A stretch of DNA of 64,000 nucleotides, from positions 51,388 to 115,387 of the forward strand of contig JAFYHN010000104.1 in assembly GCA_017539165.1 (NCBI GenBank). The letters are read 5' to 3'. Source of the DNA: Eubacterium sp. (lineage in GTDB: Bacteria > Bacillota > Clostridia > Lachnospirales > Lachnospiraceae). Made by a program: the position numbers and the translations under genes. Positions 27,973-36,519 of the stretch are shown here, one piece after another. Within the stretch, counting starts at the first letter, position 1. Each line of letters opens with the position of its first letter. A model generated the notes under the pieces. That model was not told the DNA's origin and searched no databases. It saw only the letters and a program-made list of their open reading frames with translations.

Positions 27973-29205
27973 TTAGTTACGTAGTCTTATGAGCTTTTCG
28001 AGCAGTTCTTCATCTGTAAGATTATATATATTGTCGATTACCCAGATATGCATCTCTTTTGCTCTCTGCTTAAAGAAAGAAGTACCGCTTGAAGATGAAT
28101 CACAAGGCATTGCCATTGCCAGAGCCTTGCAGGCGTACTTGCCGCCAAAACGTTTGGTTACGGTTTCCAGTTCATGAAGTGAATTGCTGCTGGCTTTGCC
28201 GCTCTTGCATGATATGAAGATTGGCACGCAGGAGCGCATGAGAATGACGTCAATCTCATTTATAGTATCGTATGTCGCATTCATATATTTCTCGTACTGA
28301 GTCTTATATTCTATCTTTTCGTCCTCGGTCTTGTCTCCATTCCAGTCGATCATGGCGCCGATTATCTCATCGGTGAAAATCTTAGGATTTCTCGAAGCTA
28401 CTTCGTACACGTGAAGTTCGAGGATATTTCCGGTTTTTGTTACTATATGCTTTATTGAATCACTTTTGAAACGAAAATGTATTCGTTTGGCATCCTGACT
28501 GTAATCTCTGATCATATCTATTTTTTCAAGACTATCGATGAGCCAGACTGCTTCTCCGAGAGAGGATTTCGGAAGAGTGTAGTATCCGCTTTCGTCACAT
28601 GGATTTGCTTTTATCACATCTTCTATTATAGAACAATATCTGTTCCATTTGTGCTGGATGCGTCTTGCAATATCCCATATCTTTCGAATGTCTTCCTTAA
28701 ACTCGTCAGTGAAACTCCAGGTTGCATAGTTTCCGGTCTGTCTTGTGAGCTGGCCGCCATGAAGAATGATATTCTCTTTTACAGTGATCTTGAGATTGTC
28801 GTGGTGCTGAGTTGGCTTACTTCCGGGCATCATATCGACTTCGAGCCCAGTATATGGATCGATTCGGAGCGTTTTCAGGTTCCTGGAAGCGCTGATAAAG
28901 CCAAATGCAATCAGCAGCATCTCGCCTCCGCCGGTCAATTCGTAGTAAGCATCCGGAAATCTTTCGACGATGTCATTTATTGCGTCAATACATTTTTCAA
29001 GATTATCTCGTGGGACTTCCTTGAACTCCAGCTCGGTTTCCGGAGACTTCAGATTGGCAAAGTCTGTCAGACTGTCCATTTTCCTGGTGAGCATGGTTGA
29101 TTTGTGCCCAAGATAGATGATTCTTGCTGGTTTGTACTGAAGAAGGCACATTACATTTTCCAAGGCCTCATCAGAAAAAAATTCTACATATACATCTTTA
29201 CTCAT
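27973..29205 (-). CDS. Card1/Can2-like CARF-domain nuclease (DUF1887 type)
   Basis: 410 residues. The N-terminal Rossmann-like CARF domain (about 1-140) has VYVEFFSDEALENVMCLL and a conserved YYELTGGGEMLLIAFG loop, where such domains bind cyclic oligoadenylate. A winged-helix-like middle (about 150-270) leads to a C-terminal PD-(D/E)xK-type nuclease domain with EIDVILMRSCVPIFISCKSG (catalytic Asp and Lys visible, Glu of ExK replaced by Ser). Card1 proteins cut nucleic acid when activated by cA4 from type III CRISPR systems. No cas gene or CRISPR array is in this window. The start is supported by GGGGGAT. It sits 34 bp after the SDR gene on the same strand, probably one operon. Confidence 0.75.
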   Translation of the reverse strand: MSKDVYVEFFSDEALENVMCLLQYKPARIIYLGHKSTMLTRKMDSLTDFANLKSPETELEFKEVPRDNLEKCIDAINDIVERFPDAYYELTGGGEMLLIAFGFISASRNLKTLRIDPYTGLEVDMMPGSKPTQHHDNLKITVKENIILHGGQLTRQTGNYATWSFTDEFKEDIRKIWDIARRIQHKWNRYCSIIEDVIKANPCDESGYYTLPKSSLGEAVWLIDSLEKIDMIRDYSQDAKRIHFRFKSDSIKHIVTKTGNILELHVYEVASRNPKIFTDEIIGAMIDWNGDKTEDEKIEYKTQYEKYMNATYDTINEIDVILMRSCVPIFISCKSGKASSNSLHELETVTKRFGGKYACKALAMAMPCDSSSSGTSFFKQRAKEMHIWVIDNIYNLTDEELLEKLIRLRN

Positions 29206-29239
29206 ATTATCCCCCTTTTTGCTACATCACTTTTGTTGA

Positions 29240-29959
29240 TCAATACCATCCACCGTCGAAACTCACAACCTCTCCTGTAAAATACGGAGGCATGTTAAGA
29301 AGAGACAGAACTGCATCGGCAGCTTCGTCTGCGGTAGCCATGCGGCCTGCCGGTATTTCATCTTCGAGGATTGCTTTTTCGTCATCTGAAAGATGAGAGT
29401 TCATTTCGGTATCCACCACACCAAGGGCAACAGCATTTACCTGAACGTTGCTTGGTGCAAGTTCCTTGGCCAGGGCTCGTGTAAATGCATCTACGGCGCC
29501 TTTGCTTGCACTGTATGCAACCTCGCACGATGCGCCGATACGTCCCCAGACAGAGGAGATATTAATGATATGCCCACTATGCTGTCTTATCATATAAGGA
29601 GTATAGGTGTGGCATGTGTTGTAAAGAGATGTAATGTTTGTGCTGATGATGTGATCCCACTCATCAGGTGACATATCCGTCAGAAGCCGGATATAAGCTA
29701 CTGCGGCATTATTAATGACGACATCTACCGGACCGAAGTCTTTATAGATGCTTTCGATATATTTGATATCTCCGACATCACCAAGAGTGGTGATGACATT
29801 TTCGACACCGCGTGACATTATTTCCTGTGCCGTCTCGTTAAGTGAGGCGGAATTCTTATATGCATTGATAATGATCCTTTCGAACCTTCCGGAGTCGGCA
29901 CATTTGATAGCTATAGCTCGGCCTACGCCTCGAGAGGCTCCTGTAATCAGTATTTTCAT
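29240..29959 (-). CDS. short-chain dehydrogenase/reductase, FabG-like
   Basis: 239 residues of the classical SDR fold: the cofactor motif TGASRGVGRAI at the N-terminus, NNAA at about 85, catalytic Ser in NISSVWG (about 137), the YSASK pair (Tyr about 150, Lys about 154), and a FabG-like C-terminus TGEVVSFDGGWY. It likely reduces a carbonyl with NAD(P)H. Isolated from fatty-acid genes, so a role in lipid synthesis is not supported by context. An AGGAGAG site precedes the ATG. It leads into the CARF-nuclease gene. Confidence 0.88.
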   Translation of the reverse strand: MKILITGASRGVGRAIAIKCADSGRFERIIINAYKNSASLNETAQEIMSRGVENVITTLGDVGDIKYIESIYKDFGPVDVVINNAAVAYIRLLTDMSPDEWDHIISTNITSLYNTCHTYTPYMIRQHSGHIINISSVWGRIGASCEVAYSASKGAVDAFTRALAKELAPSNVQVNAVALGVVDTEMNSHLSDDEKAILEDEIPAGRMATADEAADAVLSLLNMPPYFTGEVVSFDGGWY

Positions 29960-29978
29960 GTGACATCTCTCCTGGTTT

Positions 29979-30006
29979 ATTATATTGATTTTATTTGTAT
30001 TGATAA
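29979..30006 (-). promoter_or_regulatory. candidate promoter of the SDR-CARF operon
   Basis: On the minus strand: TTATCA, 16 bp, TATAAT, 20 bp before the SDR ATG. Confidence 0.45.
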
Positions 30007-30041
30007 CTAACCCTAGTATAACACATATGGCGGGAAATATC

Positions 30042-30070
30042 TTGAAATACTTTTTTAGGTTTGTTATACT
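30042..30070 (+). promoter_or_regulatory. promoter of the LytR_C gene
   Basis: TTGAAA, exactly 17 bp, TATACT; each box is one mismatch from consensus. Confidence 0.7.
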
Positions 30071-30145
30071 TTTACACGTTAAAAACGAAGGGTTTTTCGA
30101 ATTTATCGTGAATGGTAAATGCTTGATATAGATAGGAGGGTCAAA

Positions 30146-30727
30146 TTGGCTTCTAAAAAGAAAAAAGATAGTACGATCGGAATGTTTTTTTCGTTTTTTC
30201 TAAAGGCCTCGGTTATTATTCTTGGCCTGGTAATACTTGCGATGAGCGTATATCTTGTTAAACAGATTATGTTACAGAAGAATTCGGAAGCAGAGAATAA
30301 AAGTGATGAAGCAGTGTTTGAGGATGATCAGAGAGATGATCTGATGATGGCCAGTAAAGGGGATGCGGACGTTTTGTTTGCTAAAGATGACGACAAACTT
30401 GACGTGGCCGAAAATAAAGATCTTGGGTTTGATGCCAAAATAGTTGTACTTAATGCGACTGAGACGGCAGGACTTGCCGGAGCATGGAAAGAGAAACTGG
30501 AAGAAGAAGGTTTCAAGAATGTTGAGGCTGGTAATTATACCGATGGAGTTCTGGAATCTTCTAAGATAGTTTTAACAGCTGAGAAAACTGGCGAGAACCT
30601 TAAGAAATACCTGCCTGAAGCGACTGTGGAAACTATGCCTGCAGACCAGGTGCCTTCTGATGTTTCGGGAGATAGCATAGCAGCTTTTTTTATAATAGGA
30701 AACTCAGATAATATAATAGCGGAATAA
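30146..30727 (+). CDS. membrane-anchored LytR C-terminal (LytR_C) domain protein
   Basis: 193 residues from a TTG start chosen because AGGAGGG lies 5 bp before it; the longer frame from ATG 30119 has no such site. A basic N-terminus is followed by one membrane segment (about 15-40), an acidic linker, and an extracytoplasmic LytR_C domain (AKIVVLNATETAGLAGAWKE to the end). LytR_C modules are found in wall-polymer ligases and other envelope proteins; here there is no LCP catalytic domain. The gene is monocistronic with its own promoter. Function in the envelope is inferred only. Confidence 0.75.
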   Translation: MASKKKKDSTIGMFFSFFLKASVIILGLVILAMSVYLVKQIMLQKNSEAENKSDEAVFEDDQRDDLMMASKGDADVLFAKDDDKLDVAENKDLGFDAKIVVLNATETAGLAGAWKEKLEEEGFKNVEAGNYTDGVLESSKIVLTAEKTGENLKKYLPEATVETMPADQVPSDVSGDSIAAFFIIGNSDNIIAE

Positions 30728-30991
30728 CAAATAACATTTAACAATTTCGTAATATGTTTAGTGAAACTATCACAAAGCGATATGGTAATTTCTACAAATA
30801 AAACAATTTTTTGGGCAAAAGTGATAGCACTATAAGGTCAATGTGCAAAATGAACAAATCTTTTTTGAATTATTTATGTAAGATATACATAGTCTAAAAA
30901 CGAAAAAAGTTGTATTATCAAACAAGTTAAACGCCTTGGGTGTTTTAAGTGCTGAAAAAGTAAAGCGAGATGCTATTAGGAGGATTAAAAA

Positions 30992-32104
30992 ATGGCAGGA
31001 CTACAACTAAAGAATATCTACAAGATTTACCCTAATGGTTTTAACGCAGTTAAGGACTTCAACCTTGATATCGAGGATAAGGAGTTCATAATCTTCGTTG
31101 GACCTTCAGGATGTGGTAAATCAACAACACTGAGAATGATTGCCGGACTCGAGGATATCAGTTCAGGTGAACTCTGGATTGATGGTAAGCTCTGTAACGA
31201 TATAGAGCCAAAGGATAGGGATATCGCCATGGTATTCCAGAACTACGCTCTGTATCCACATATGTCTGTATATGACAATATGGCATTCGGACTTAAACTC
31301 AGAAAGGTACCAAAGGAAAAGATTGATAAGCAGGTTCATGAAGCTGCTAAGATCCTTGAAATTGAGCACCTTCTTGATCGTAAGCCAAAGGCTCTTTCAG
31401 GAGGACAGAGACAGAGAGTTGCCATGGGACGTGCTATCGTTCGTGAGCCAAAGGTATTCCTTATGGACGAGCCACTCTCAAACCTTGATGCTAAACTTCG
31501 TGTACAGATGCGTGTTGAGATCTCTAAACTTCATCAGAGACTTCAGACAACAATCATCTACGTTACACATGACCAGACAGAGGCTATGACACTTGGTACT
31601 CGTATCGTAGTTATGAAGGATGGTATCGTTCAGCAGGTAGATTCACCTCAGAACCTCTATGATCATCCATGCAACCTCTTCGTTGCCGGATTCATGGGAA
31701 TGCCTCCTATGAACTTCATCGATTGTAAGGTAGTTAAGTCAGGTGCTGACGTGCTCCTTATGTTCGGTTCACACTCAATCAAAGTTCCAGAAGCAAAGGC
31801 TAACAAGCTTATTGCTGGTGGATTCATCGATAAGGACGTTGTACTTGGTATCCGTCCAGAAGATATACATGATGAGCAGCTCTTCATCGAGTCATCACCT
31901 GAGTCAGTTATTGATGCTCGTATCAATATCTACGAAATGCTCGGTGCTGAAGTTTATCTGTACTTTACAATTGACCAGTTCGATATCACAGCTAGAGTTA
32001 ATGCTCGTACAACAGCTAGACCTGGTGATACAGTACAGTTCGCATTTGACCTTTCAAAGATTCATATCTTCGATAAGGAATCAGAGGAAATCATTGTAAA
32101 CTAA
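30992..32104 (+). CDS. ugpC: carbohydrate ABC transporter ATP-binding protein, MsmK/UgpC type
   Basis: 370 residues: Walker A GPSGCGKSTT, signature LSGGQRQRVAMGRAIVR, Walker B VFLMDEPLSNLD, the switch histidine in YVTHDQTEAMTLG, and a C-terminal TOBE/regulatory domain (about 235-370). In Firmicutes such solitary MsmK-like ATPases energise many CUT1 sugar transporters encoded elsewhere. No permease is adjacent, which supports that shared role. Codon use is strongly biased, as for high expression. The 264-bp upstream region holds an AGTGATAGCACT palindrome but no clear promoter or catabolite-response box that I can defend. Confidence 0.9.
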   Translation: MAGLQLKNIYKIYPNGFNAVKDFNLDIEDKEFIIFVGPSGCGKSTTLRMIAGLEDISSGELWIDGKLCNDIEPKDRDIAMVFQNYALYPHMSVYDNMAFGLKLRKVPKEKIDKQVHEAAKILEIEHLLDRKPKALSGGQRQRVAMGRAIVREPKVFLMDEPLSNLDAKLRVQMRVEISKLHQRLQTTIIYVTHDQTEAMTLGTRIVVMKDGIVQQVDSPQNLYDHPCNLFVAGFMGMPPMNFIDCKVVKSGADVLLMFGSHSIKVPEAKANKLIAGGFIDKDVVLGIRPEDIHDEQLFIESSPESVIDARINIYEMLGAEVYLYFTIDQFDITARVNARTTARPGDTVQFAFDLSKIHIFDKESEEIIVN

Positions 32105-32156
32105 CATAACGATTAAAAAAACGTTCACTGTATTAGTAATAATGTGAAAAAAATAT

Positions 32157-32194
32157 GAGGAAATGTAGAAAATTCTACATTTCCTCTTTTTTAT
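32157..32194 (+). terminator. terminator after ugpC
   Basis: The perfect stem GAGGAAATGTAGAA/TTCTACATTTCCTC is followed by TTTTTT. Confidence 0.93.
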
Positions 32195-32207
32195 AGCTGA
32201 ATTTTTT

Positions 32208-32225
32208 GGTATACTTATTAAGTAT
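32208..32225 (+). promoter_or_regulatory. extended -10 overlapping a palindromic operator
   Basis: TGGTATACT is an extended -10 element. It overlaps the perfect palindrome ATACTTA-T-TAAGTAT (32211-32225), so a bound repressor would block the promoter of the PucR-type regulator gene. Confidence 0.45.
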
Positions 32226-32313
32226 GCATGGACTGTTTATTTGATGCAGTTAATATGTAGATTTTAAATATAATGTAGAATCCAAAGGGGATACAAAGAA
32301 TAGGAGTAGGGCT

Positions 32314-33405
32314 ATGATATCAAATCAGATCTTACAAGAAACACTTGAAGGAATTAAAACCATAACAAAAGTAGACCTTATTGTTATGGATGTGGAGGGA
32401 AGACTTCTGGCTAAAACATCAGAGGAAGGACCTCTTGATTATGAAGATGCTGTAATGGCATTTGCAGAATCACCTGCGGAAAGTCAGTCGCTGCTTGGCT
32501 ATCAGTTTTTCAAAGTAACAGATGACAAACAGCTTGAGTATATTATTCTTGCTAAAGGTGATACAGACAGTACCTACATGGTAGGACGTATGGCAGCGTT
32601 CCAGATCCAGAATCTGCTCGTTGCATATAAAGAGAGATCGGATAAAGATAACTTTATCAAGAATCTGCTTCTTGATAATCTGCTTCTTGTTGATATATAC
32701 AACAGAGCAAAGAAGCTCCATATCGACACAGATGTGAAGAGATGTGTATTTATCATCGAGACAAAATCCGATAAAGACAGTAATGCTCTTGAAACTGTTA
32801 GAAATATCTTCTCAGTTAAAACAAGAGACTTTATTACAGCGGTTGATGAGAAGAACATCATACTTGTTAAAGAGGTTAAGCCAACTGATACATATGATGA
32901 ACTTGGTAAGACTGCTAATGTGATCGTAGATATGCTTAATACAGAGGCTATGATCTCTGTTCATGTAGCTTATGGTACGATTGTAAATGAGATTAAAGAA
33001 GTATCTCGTTCATACAAAGAAGCTAAGATGGCACTTGATGTAGGTAAGATATTCTACAGTGATAAGAATATCATCGCATACAGCAATCTTGGTATCGGAA
33101 GACTTATATATCAGCTTCCAATTCCTCTTTGCCGTATGTTCATTAAGGAAATCTTTGATGGCAAATCACCTGATGAATTCGATGAGGAAACACTTACAAC
33201 AATCAACAAGTTCTTTGAGAACAGCCTGAATGTTTCTGAGACATCCAGACAGTTGTACATTCACAGAAATACACTTGTTTACAGACTTGATAAGATTGAG
33301 AAGTCAACAGGACTTGATCTTAGAGTATTTGAAGATGCGATCACATTTAAGATTGCGCTGATGGTTGTAAAGTATATGAAATACATGGAAAGCCTCGATT
33401 TCTAA
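32314..33405 (+). CDS. PucR/CdaR-type transcriptional regulator
   Basis: 363 residues. A poorly conserved N-terminal sensor region (about 1-130; KVDLIVMDVEGRLLAKT) and a GGDEF-like middle (about 140-260) precede a PucR-family helix-turn-helix at the C-terminus (FFENSLNVSETSRQLYIHRN, then TLVYRLDKIE). Homologues of CdaR respond to sugar diacids; here the ligand is unknown. It is followed 22 bp later by ftsE, so it may be co-transcribed with the division genes, an arrangement I recall in other Lachnospiraceae. A palindrome over its promoter suggests autoregulation (inference). Confidence 0.8.
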   Translation: MISNQILQETLEGIKTITKVDLIVMDVEGRLLAKTSEEGPLDYEDAVMAFAESPAESQSLLGYQFFKVTDDKQLEYIILAKGDTDSTYMVGRMAAFQIQNLLVAYKERSDKDNFIKNLLLDNLLLVDIYNRAKKLHIDTDVKRCVFIIETKSDKDSNALETVRNIFSVKTRDFITAVDEKNIILVKEVKPTDTYDELGKTANVIVDMLNTEAMISVHVAYGTIVNEIKEVSRSYKEAKMALDVGKIFYSDKNIIAYSNLGIGRLIYQLPIPLCRMFIKEIFDGKSPDEFDEETLTTINKFFENSLNVSETSRQLYIHRNTLVYRLDKIEKSTGLDLRVFEDAITFKIALMVVKYMKYMESLDF

Positions 33406-33427
33406 TTCAGGGAGGATTTTGTAACCC

Positions 33428-34114
33428 ATGATTAAGATGGATAATGTAACAATGAGGTATCCTACAGGAACAGTTGCCCTTAAGGATGTCAATATAGAGA
33501 TTGAAAAGGGTGAGTTTGTTTTTGTAGTAGGTTCTTCTGGTTCCGGTAAAACTACCTTTATAGAACTGCTCCTCAGAGAGCTTGTTCCTACAAGGGGACG
33601 CATAGAGATAGCTGGTTATGACTACTCAAGAGTAAAGAAAGATAAGATTCATTTGGTTCGAAGAAAGATTGGAGTTGTATTCCAGAACTTCCGTCTTCTC
33701 AAAGATAGAACTGTATATGAAAATGTTGCTTTTGCACAGAGAGTTATTGAAACTCCATCAAGATATATAAGAAGACAGGTCCCGGCAGTGCTTTCGCTGG
33801 TTGGACTTGCAAATAAGTATAAATCTTACCCGAATCAGCTTTCGGGTGGTGAGCAGCAGAGAGTTGCACTTGCACGTGCACTTGTTAATAAGCCTGATAT
33901 AATTCTTGCTGACGAGCCTACAGGAAATCTTGATCCGAAGAATTCTTGGGACATCATGAATCTGCTTGATGAGATAAACGCGAAAGGTACAACCGTCGTT
34001 GTAGTAACTCACAATAAAGAGATCGTAAATGTCATGAAGAAGAGAGTTATAACATTGAAGGAGGGCGTTGTTGTAAGCGACGTTCAGAAGGGTGGTTATA
34101 TCGATGAGGATTAG
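33428..34114 (+). CDS. ftsE: cell division ATP-binding protein FtsE
   Basis: 228 residues: Walker A GSSGSGKTT, signature LSGGEQQRVALARAL, Walker B IILADEPTGNLD, switch His VVTHNKE. FtsE drives FtsX to activate peptidoglycan hydrolases. GGGAGGAT precedes the ATG. The end overlaps ftsX by 11 bp. Confidence 0.95.
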   Translation: MIKMDNVTMRYPTGTVALKDVNIEIEKGEFVFVVGSSGSGKTTFIELLLRELVPTRGRIEIAGYDYSRVKKDKIHLVRRKIGVVFQNFRLLKDRTVYENVAFAQRVIETPSRYIRRQVPAVLSLVGLANKYKSYPNQLSGGEQQRVALARALVNKPDIILADEPTGNLDPKNSWDIMNLLDEINAKGTTVVVVTHNKEIVNVMKKRVITLKEGVVVSDVQKGGYIDED

Positions 34115-35012
34115 TTCTGTAGGTTATAGTGTAAAACAGGGTGTAAAGAATATCAGGCGAAACATTCTGTTTTCATTGGCTTCAATCGGTACAATAATAG
34201 CGTGTCTGTTCGTATTTGGCCTGTTTTATTGTGTTCTGGTCAACTTCCGTTCGGCTATTCATAAGATTGAAAACAGTATATCTATATCAGTGTTCTTTGA
34301 CGAAGGGATATCTGAAGAAGGAATAAACCTTATCGGAGAACAGATAAAAACCAGAAAAGAAGTAAATACCATAGATTTCATTTCTGCTGAAGAAGCCTGG
34401 TATGATTACTCTGAGACAACATATGATGATCCTGAAGCAGCCAGAGCAGCTTTTGGGGATGATAATCCACTTAAGAATTCTGCATCATATACGATAACTT
34501 TGAAAGATTCTGAAAAGCAGGCAGATTTTGTTCAATTCCTTAAAGGTATTGATGGTGTCAGAAAAGTCAGCAGTTCAGCTGTAACTGCCGATAGTATATC
34601 TGCAATCAATGCATTTGTCGGATATGCTTCATTCGGTATTATCCTTATTCTTTTGCTTGTTTCCATATTCCTGATCAATAACACGATCACAATAGGAATC
34701 ACAGTCAGAAGAGAAGAGATAAAGATAATGAAGCTGATCGGAGCAACAAATACATTCGTAAGAGCTCCGTTTATCGTTGAAGGTGTGATCATCGGTCTGA
34801 TAGGATCGATAATTCCACTTATTTTGCTATTCTATCTATATGATATGGTTCTTAATTATATAGCCGGAAGGTTTTCTATCCTTAAGACTCTTTTTGACTT
34901 TGCGGCACCTATTGATATATTCAAACTTCTTATTCCTATAACGCTTGCGCTGGGTATCGGCATCGGACTTGTAGGAAGTTTGATAACAACGAGAAAACAT
35001 CTTAAGGTTTAA
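34104..35012 (+). CDS. ftsX: cell division permease-like protein FtsX
   Basis: 302 residues with the FtsX layout: TM1 (about 20-45), an extracellular domain (about 50-165), then three TMs with the conserved IKIMKLIGATNTFVRAPFI between TM2 and TM3. It transmits FtsE ATPase action to an extracytoplasmic hydrolase. GTG 34092 is possible, but ATG 34104 follows GAAGGGTGG and gives the typical start MRISSVGYSVKQG. Confidence 0.94.
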   Translation: MRISSVGYSVKQGVKNIRRNILFSLASIGTIIACLFVFGLFYCVLVNFRSAIHKIENSISISVFFDEGISEEGINLIGEQIKTRKEVNTIDFISAEEAWYDYSETTYDDPEAARAAFGDDNPLKNSASYTITLKDSEKQADFVQFLKGIDGVRKVSSSAVTADSISAINAFVGYASFGIILILLLVSIFLINNTITIGITVRREEIKIMKLIGATNTFVRAPFIVEGVIIGLIGSIIPLILLFYLYDMVLNYIAGRFSILKTLFDFAAPIDIFKLLIPITLALGIGIGLVGSLITTRKHLKV

Positions 35013-35037
35013 ATCGTAGTACTGAGGTTTGGATCTA

Positions 35038-36447
35038 ATGAGTAAGAAAAAATCTGTATTATTATTTATATCGGTTTTGGGCATTGTTTTGTTCCTTTGT
35101 GGTCTGTGTATATACACAGGTGGCGGTGAGGGTCTTCGCAGTGTCAGAGCTGCAAAGAAAGCATCCGAAACGGATGCTGAACAGCAGGATAAGGATAAAA
35201 TAACATCTGAGGATACAGCAAGCGGAGACGTAACTGATACAGGAGCTGATACTTCTACAACAGAAGAGGATACTTCAACTACTGAACAGAATACAATTGC
35301 TATGCCTCAAATAACAACAACATATATTGATACAGCTGCTTTGGCAGCTTTGACAAATGATTATACTGACACTCTTAAAGAGAAAGCAGAAGTTCAGACT
35401 AAACTGAATGAGCTTATGGAAAGTCAGAATGACTTTATCAGCAAACTTCGAGAGATAGATGATATGATCATCAAATATCAAGACAAGATAGATGATATCG
35501 AAAGTCGGACAAGTACTGCTTATGAGATGATGAAGGAACTCTCTGATCAGGTGGCATTAGCTGAATCTCAAAGAGATGAACAGTATCAAAAACTTAAGGA
35601 TCAGATAGCCCAGGAGTATGAGAATGGGTCATATACTTATATGGACGCACTGTTTAATGCAACTGATTATTCTGATATAGTTAATAAGAGTGAGTATATT
35701 CAGAGTGTTGATTCATATAATAACAACATACTTGGACAGCTCACGGATGCTAAAAGAAGGCTGAATGATAAGAGTACACTTCTTGCGAGCCTTACATCTG
35801 ATCTGAAAAAACTTGAAGAGGCTTATACAAATGAACAGGAAACTCTTCAGATTCTCTCGGATGAAAAAGAGAAGCAGGTTAGTATGTTCCAGTCTTCGAT
35901 TGAGACGGTAAAGGGTGAGCTTAATAAGATTGAGAGACTTGAGCAGGAACAGTCTTTACGTATATCTTCGATGGAACAGTCATACAGAGTATCTGTTTCC
36001 ACAGGAGTGTCAGAAAGTGGTACTAAATATGCAGGTGGAGATTTCCTGTGGCCGTGTCCAAGTAGTACTACTATTACTTGCCCGTTTGGTCCCAGAGAAG
36101 CACCAATAGAAGGTGCATCTACCAACCATAAGGGTATGGATATAGGCTGTAATACGGGTGCCAATATAGTTGCTGCCGCTGATGGTAAGGTTATCCATGT
36201 CGGATATATGGATATTAACGGAAATACTATAGTTATAGATCACGGAAGCAATATTTCTACAGTTTATGCCCATTTGTCCGGGTTTGCTGTAAATGCGGGA
36301 GATACAGTACAAAGAGGACAGACGATAGGGTATGCGGGTAGTACTGGAGTATCAACCGGACCACATCTGCATTTTGCTGTAAGAGAAAACGGAGAATATG
36401 TAAATCCTCTAAAGTATTTTTCGGGATTTGGAGGCTCCGGACAATAA
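35038..36447 (+). CDS. FtsEX-associated coiled-coil M23 peptidoglycan hydrolase
   Basis: 469 residues. An N-terminal membrane anchor (about 5-27) leads to a Thr/Asp/Glu-rich linker, long coiled coils (about 100-300) and a C-terminal LytM/M23 domain (about 335-465). The zinc-binding motifs NHKGMD (HxxxD) and GPHLHF (HxH) are intact, so the enzyme should be catalytic, unlike E. coli EnvC. Position just after ftsX fits the hydrolase gated by FtsEX, with the coiled coil contacting FtsX. A TTG at 35029 is possible, but GAGG spacing favours ATG 35038. Confidence 0.9.
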   Translation: MSKKKSVLLFISVLGIVLFLCGLCIYTGGGEGLRSVRAAKKASETDAEQQDKDKITSEDTASGDVTDTGADTSTTEEDTSTTEQNTIAMPQITTTYIDTAALAALTNDYTDTLKEKAEVQTKLNELMESQNDFISKLREIDDMIIKYQDKIDDIESRTSTAYEMMKELSDQVALAESQRDEQYQKLKDQIAQEYENGSYTYMDALFNATDYSDIVNKSEYIQSVDSYNNNILGQLTDAKRRLNDKSTLLASLTSDLKKLEEAYTNEQETLQILSDEKEKQVSMFQSSIETVKGELNKIERLEQEQSLRISSMEQSYRVSVSTGVSESGTKYAGGDFLWPCPSSTTITCPFGPREAPIEGASTNHKGMDIGCNTGANIVAAADGKVIHVGYMDINGNTIVIDHGSNISTVYAHLSGFAVNAGDTVQRGQTIGYAGSTGVSTGPHLHFAVRENGEYVNPLKYFSGFGGSGQ

Positions 36448-36479
36448 TTTTATGGATAAAATTTAATCAAGATATAAAA

Positions 36480-36505
36480 TGAAAAGGGGGTTAATCCCCT
36501 TTTCG
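36480..36505 (+). terminator. weak terminator between the M23 gene and ctp
   Basis: GAAAAGGGG-GTTAA-TCCCCTTTTC is a good stem but has no T-run beyond it, so read-through into ctp is likely. Confidence 0.45.
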
Positions 36506-36519
36506 CATTGTGAGGAAAA

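Noticed and set aside
30728-30991. Catabolite-response (cre) box before ugpC
   Set aside because: No sequence close to TGWAANCGNTNWCA is present; only an AT-rich leader and one short AGTGATAGCACT palindrome were seen.
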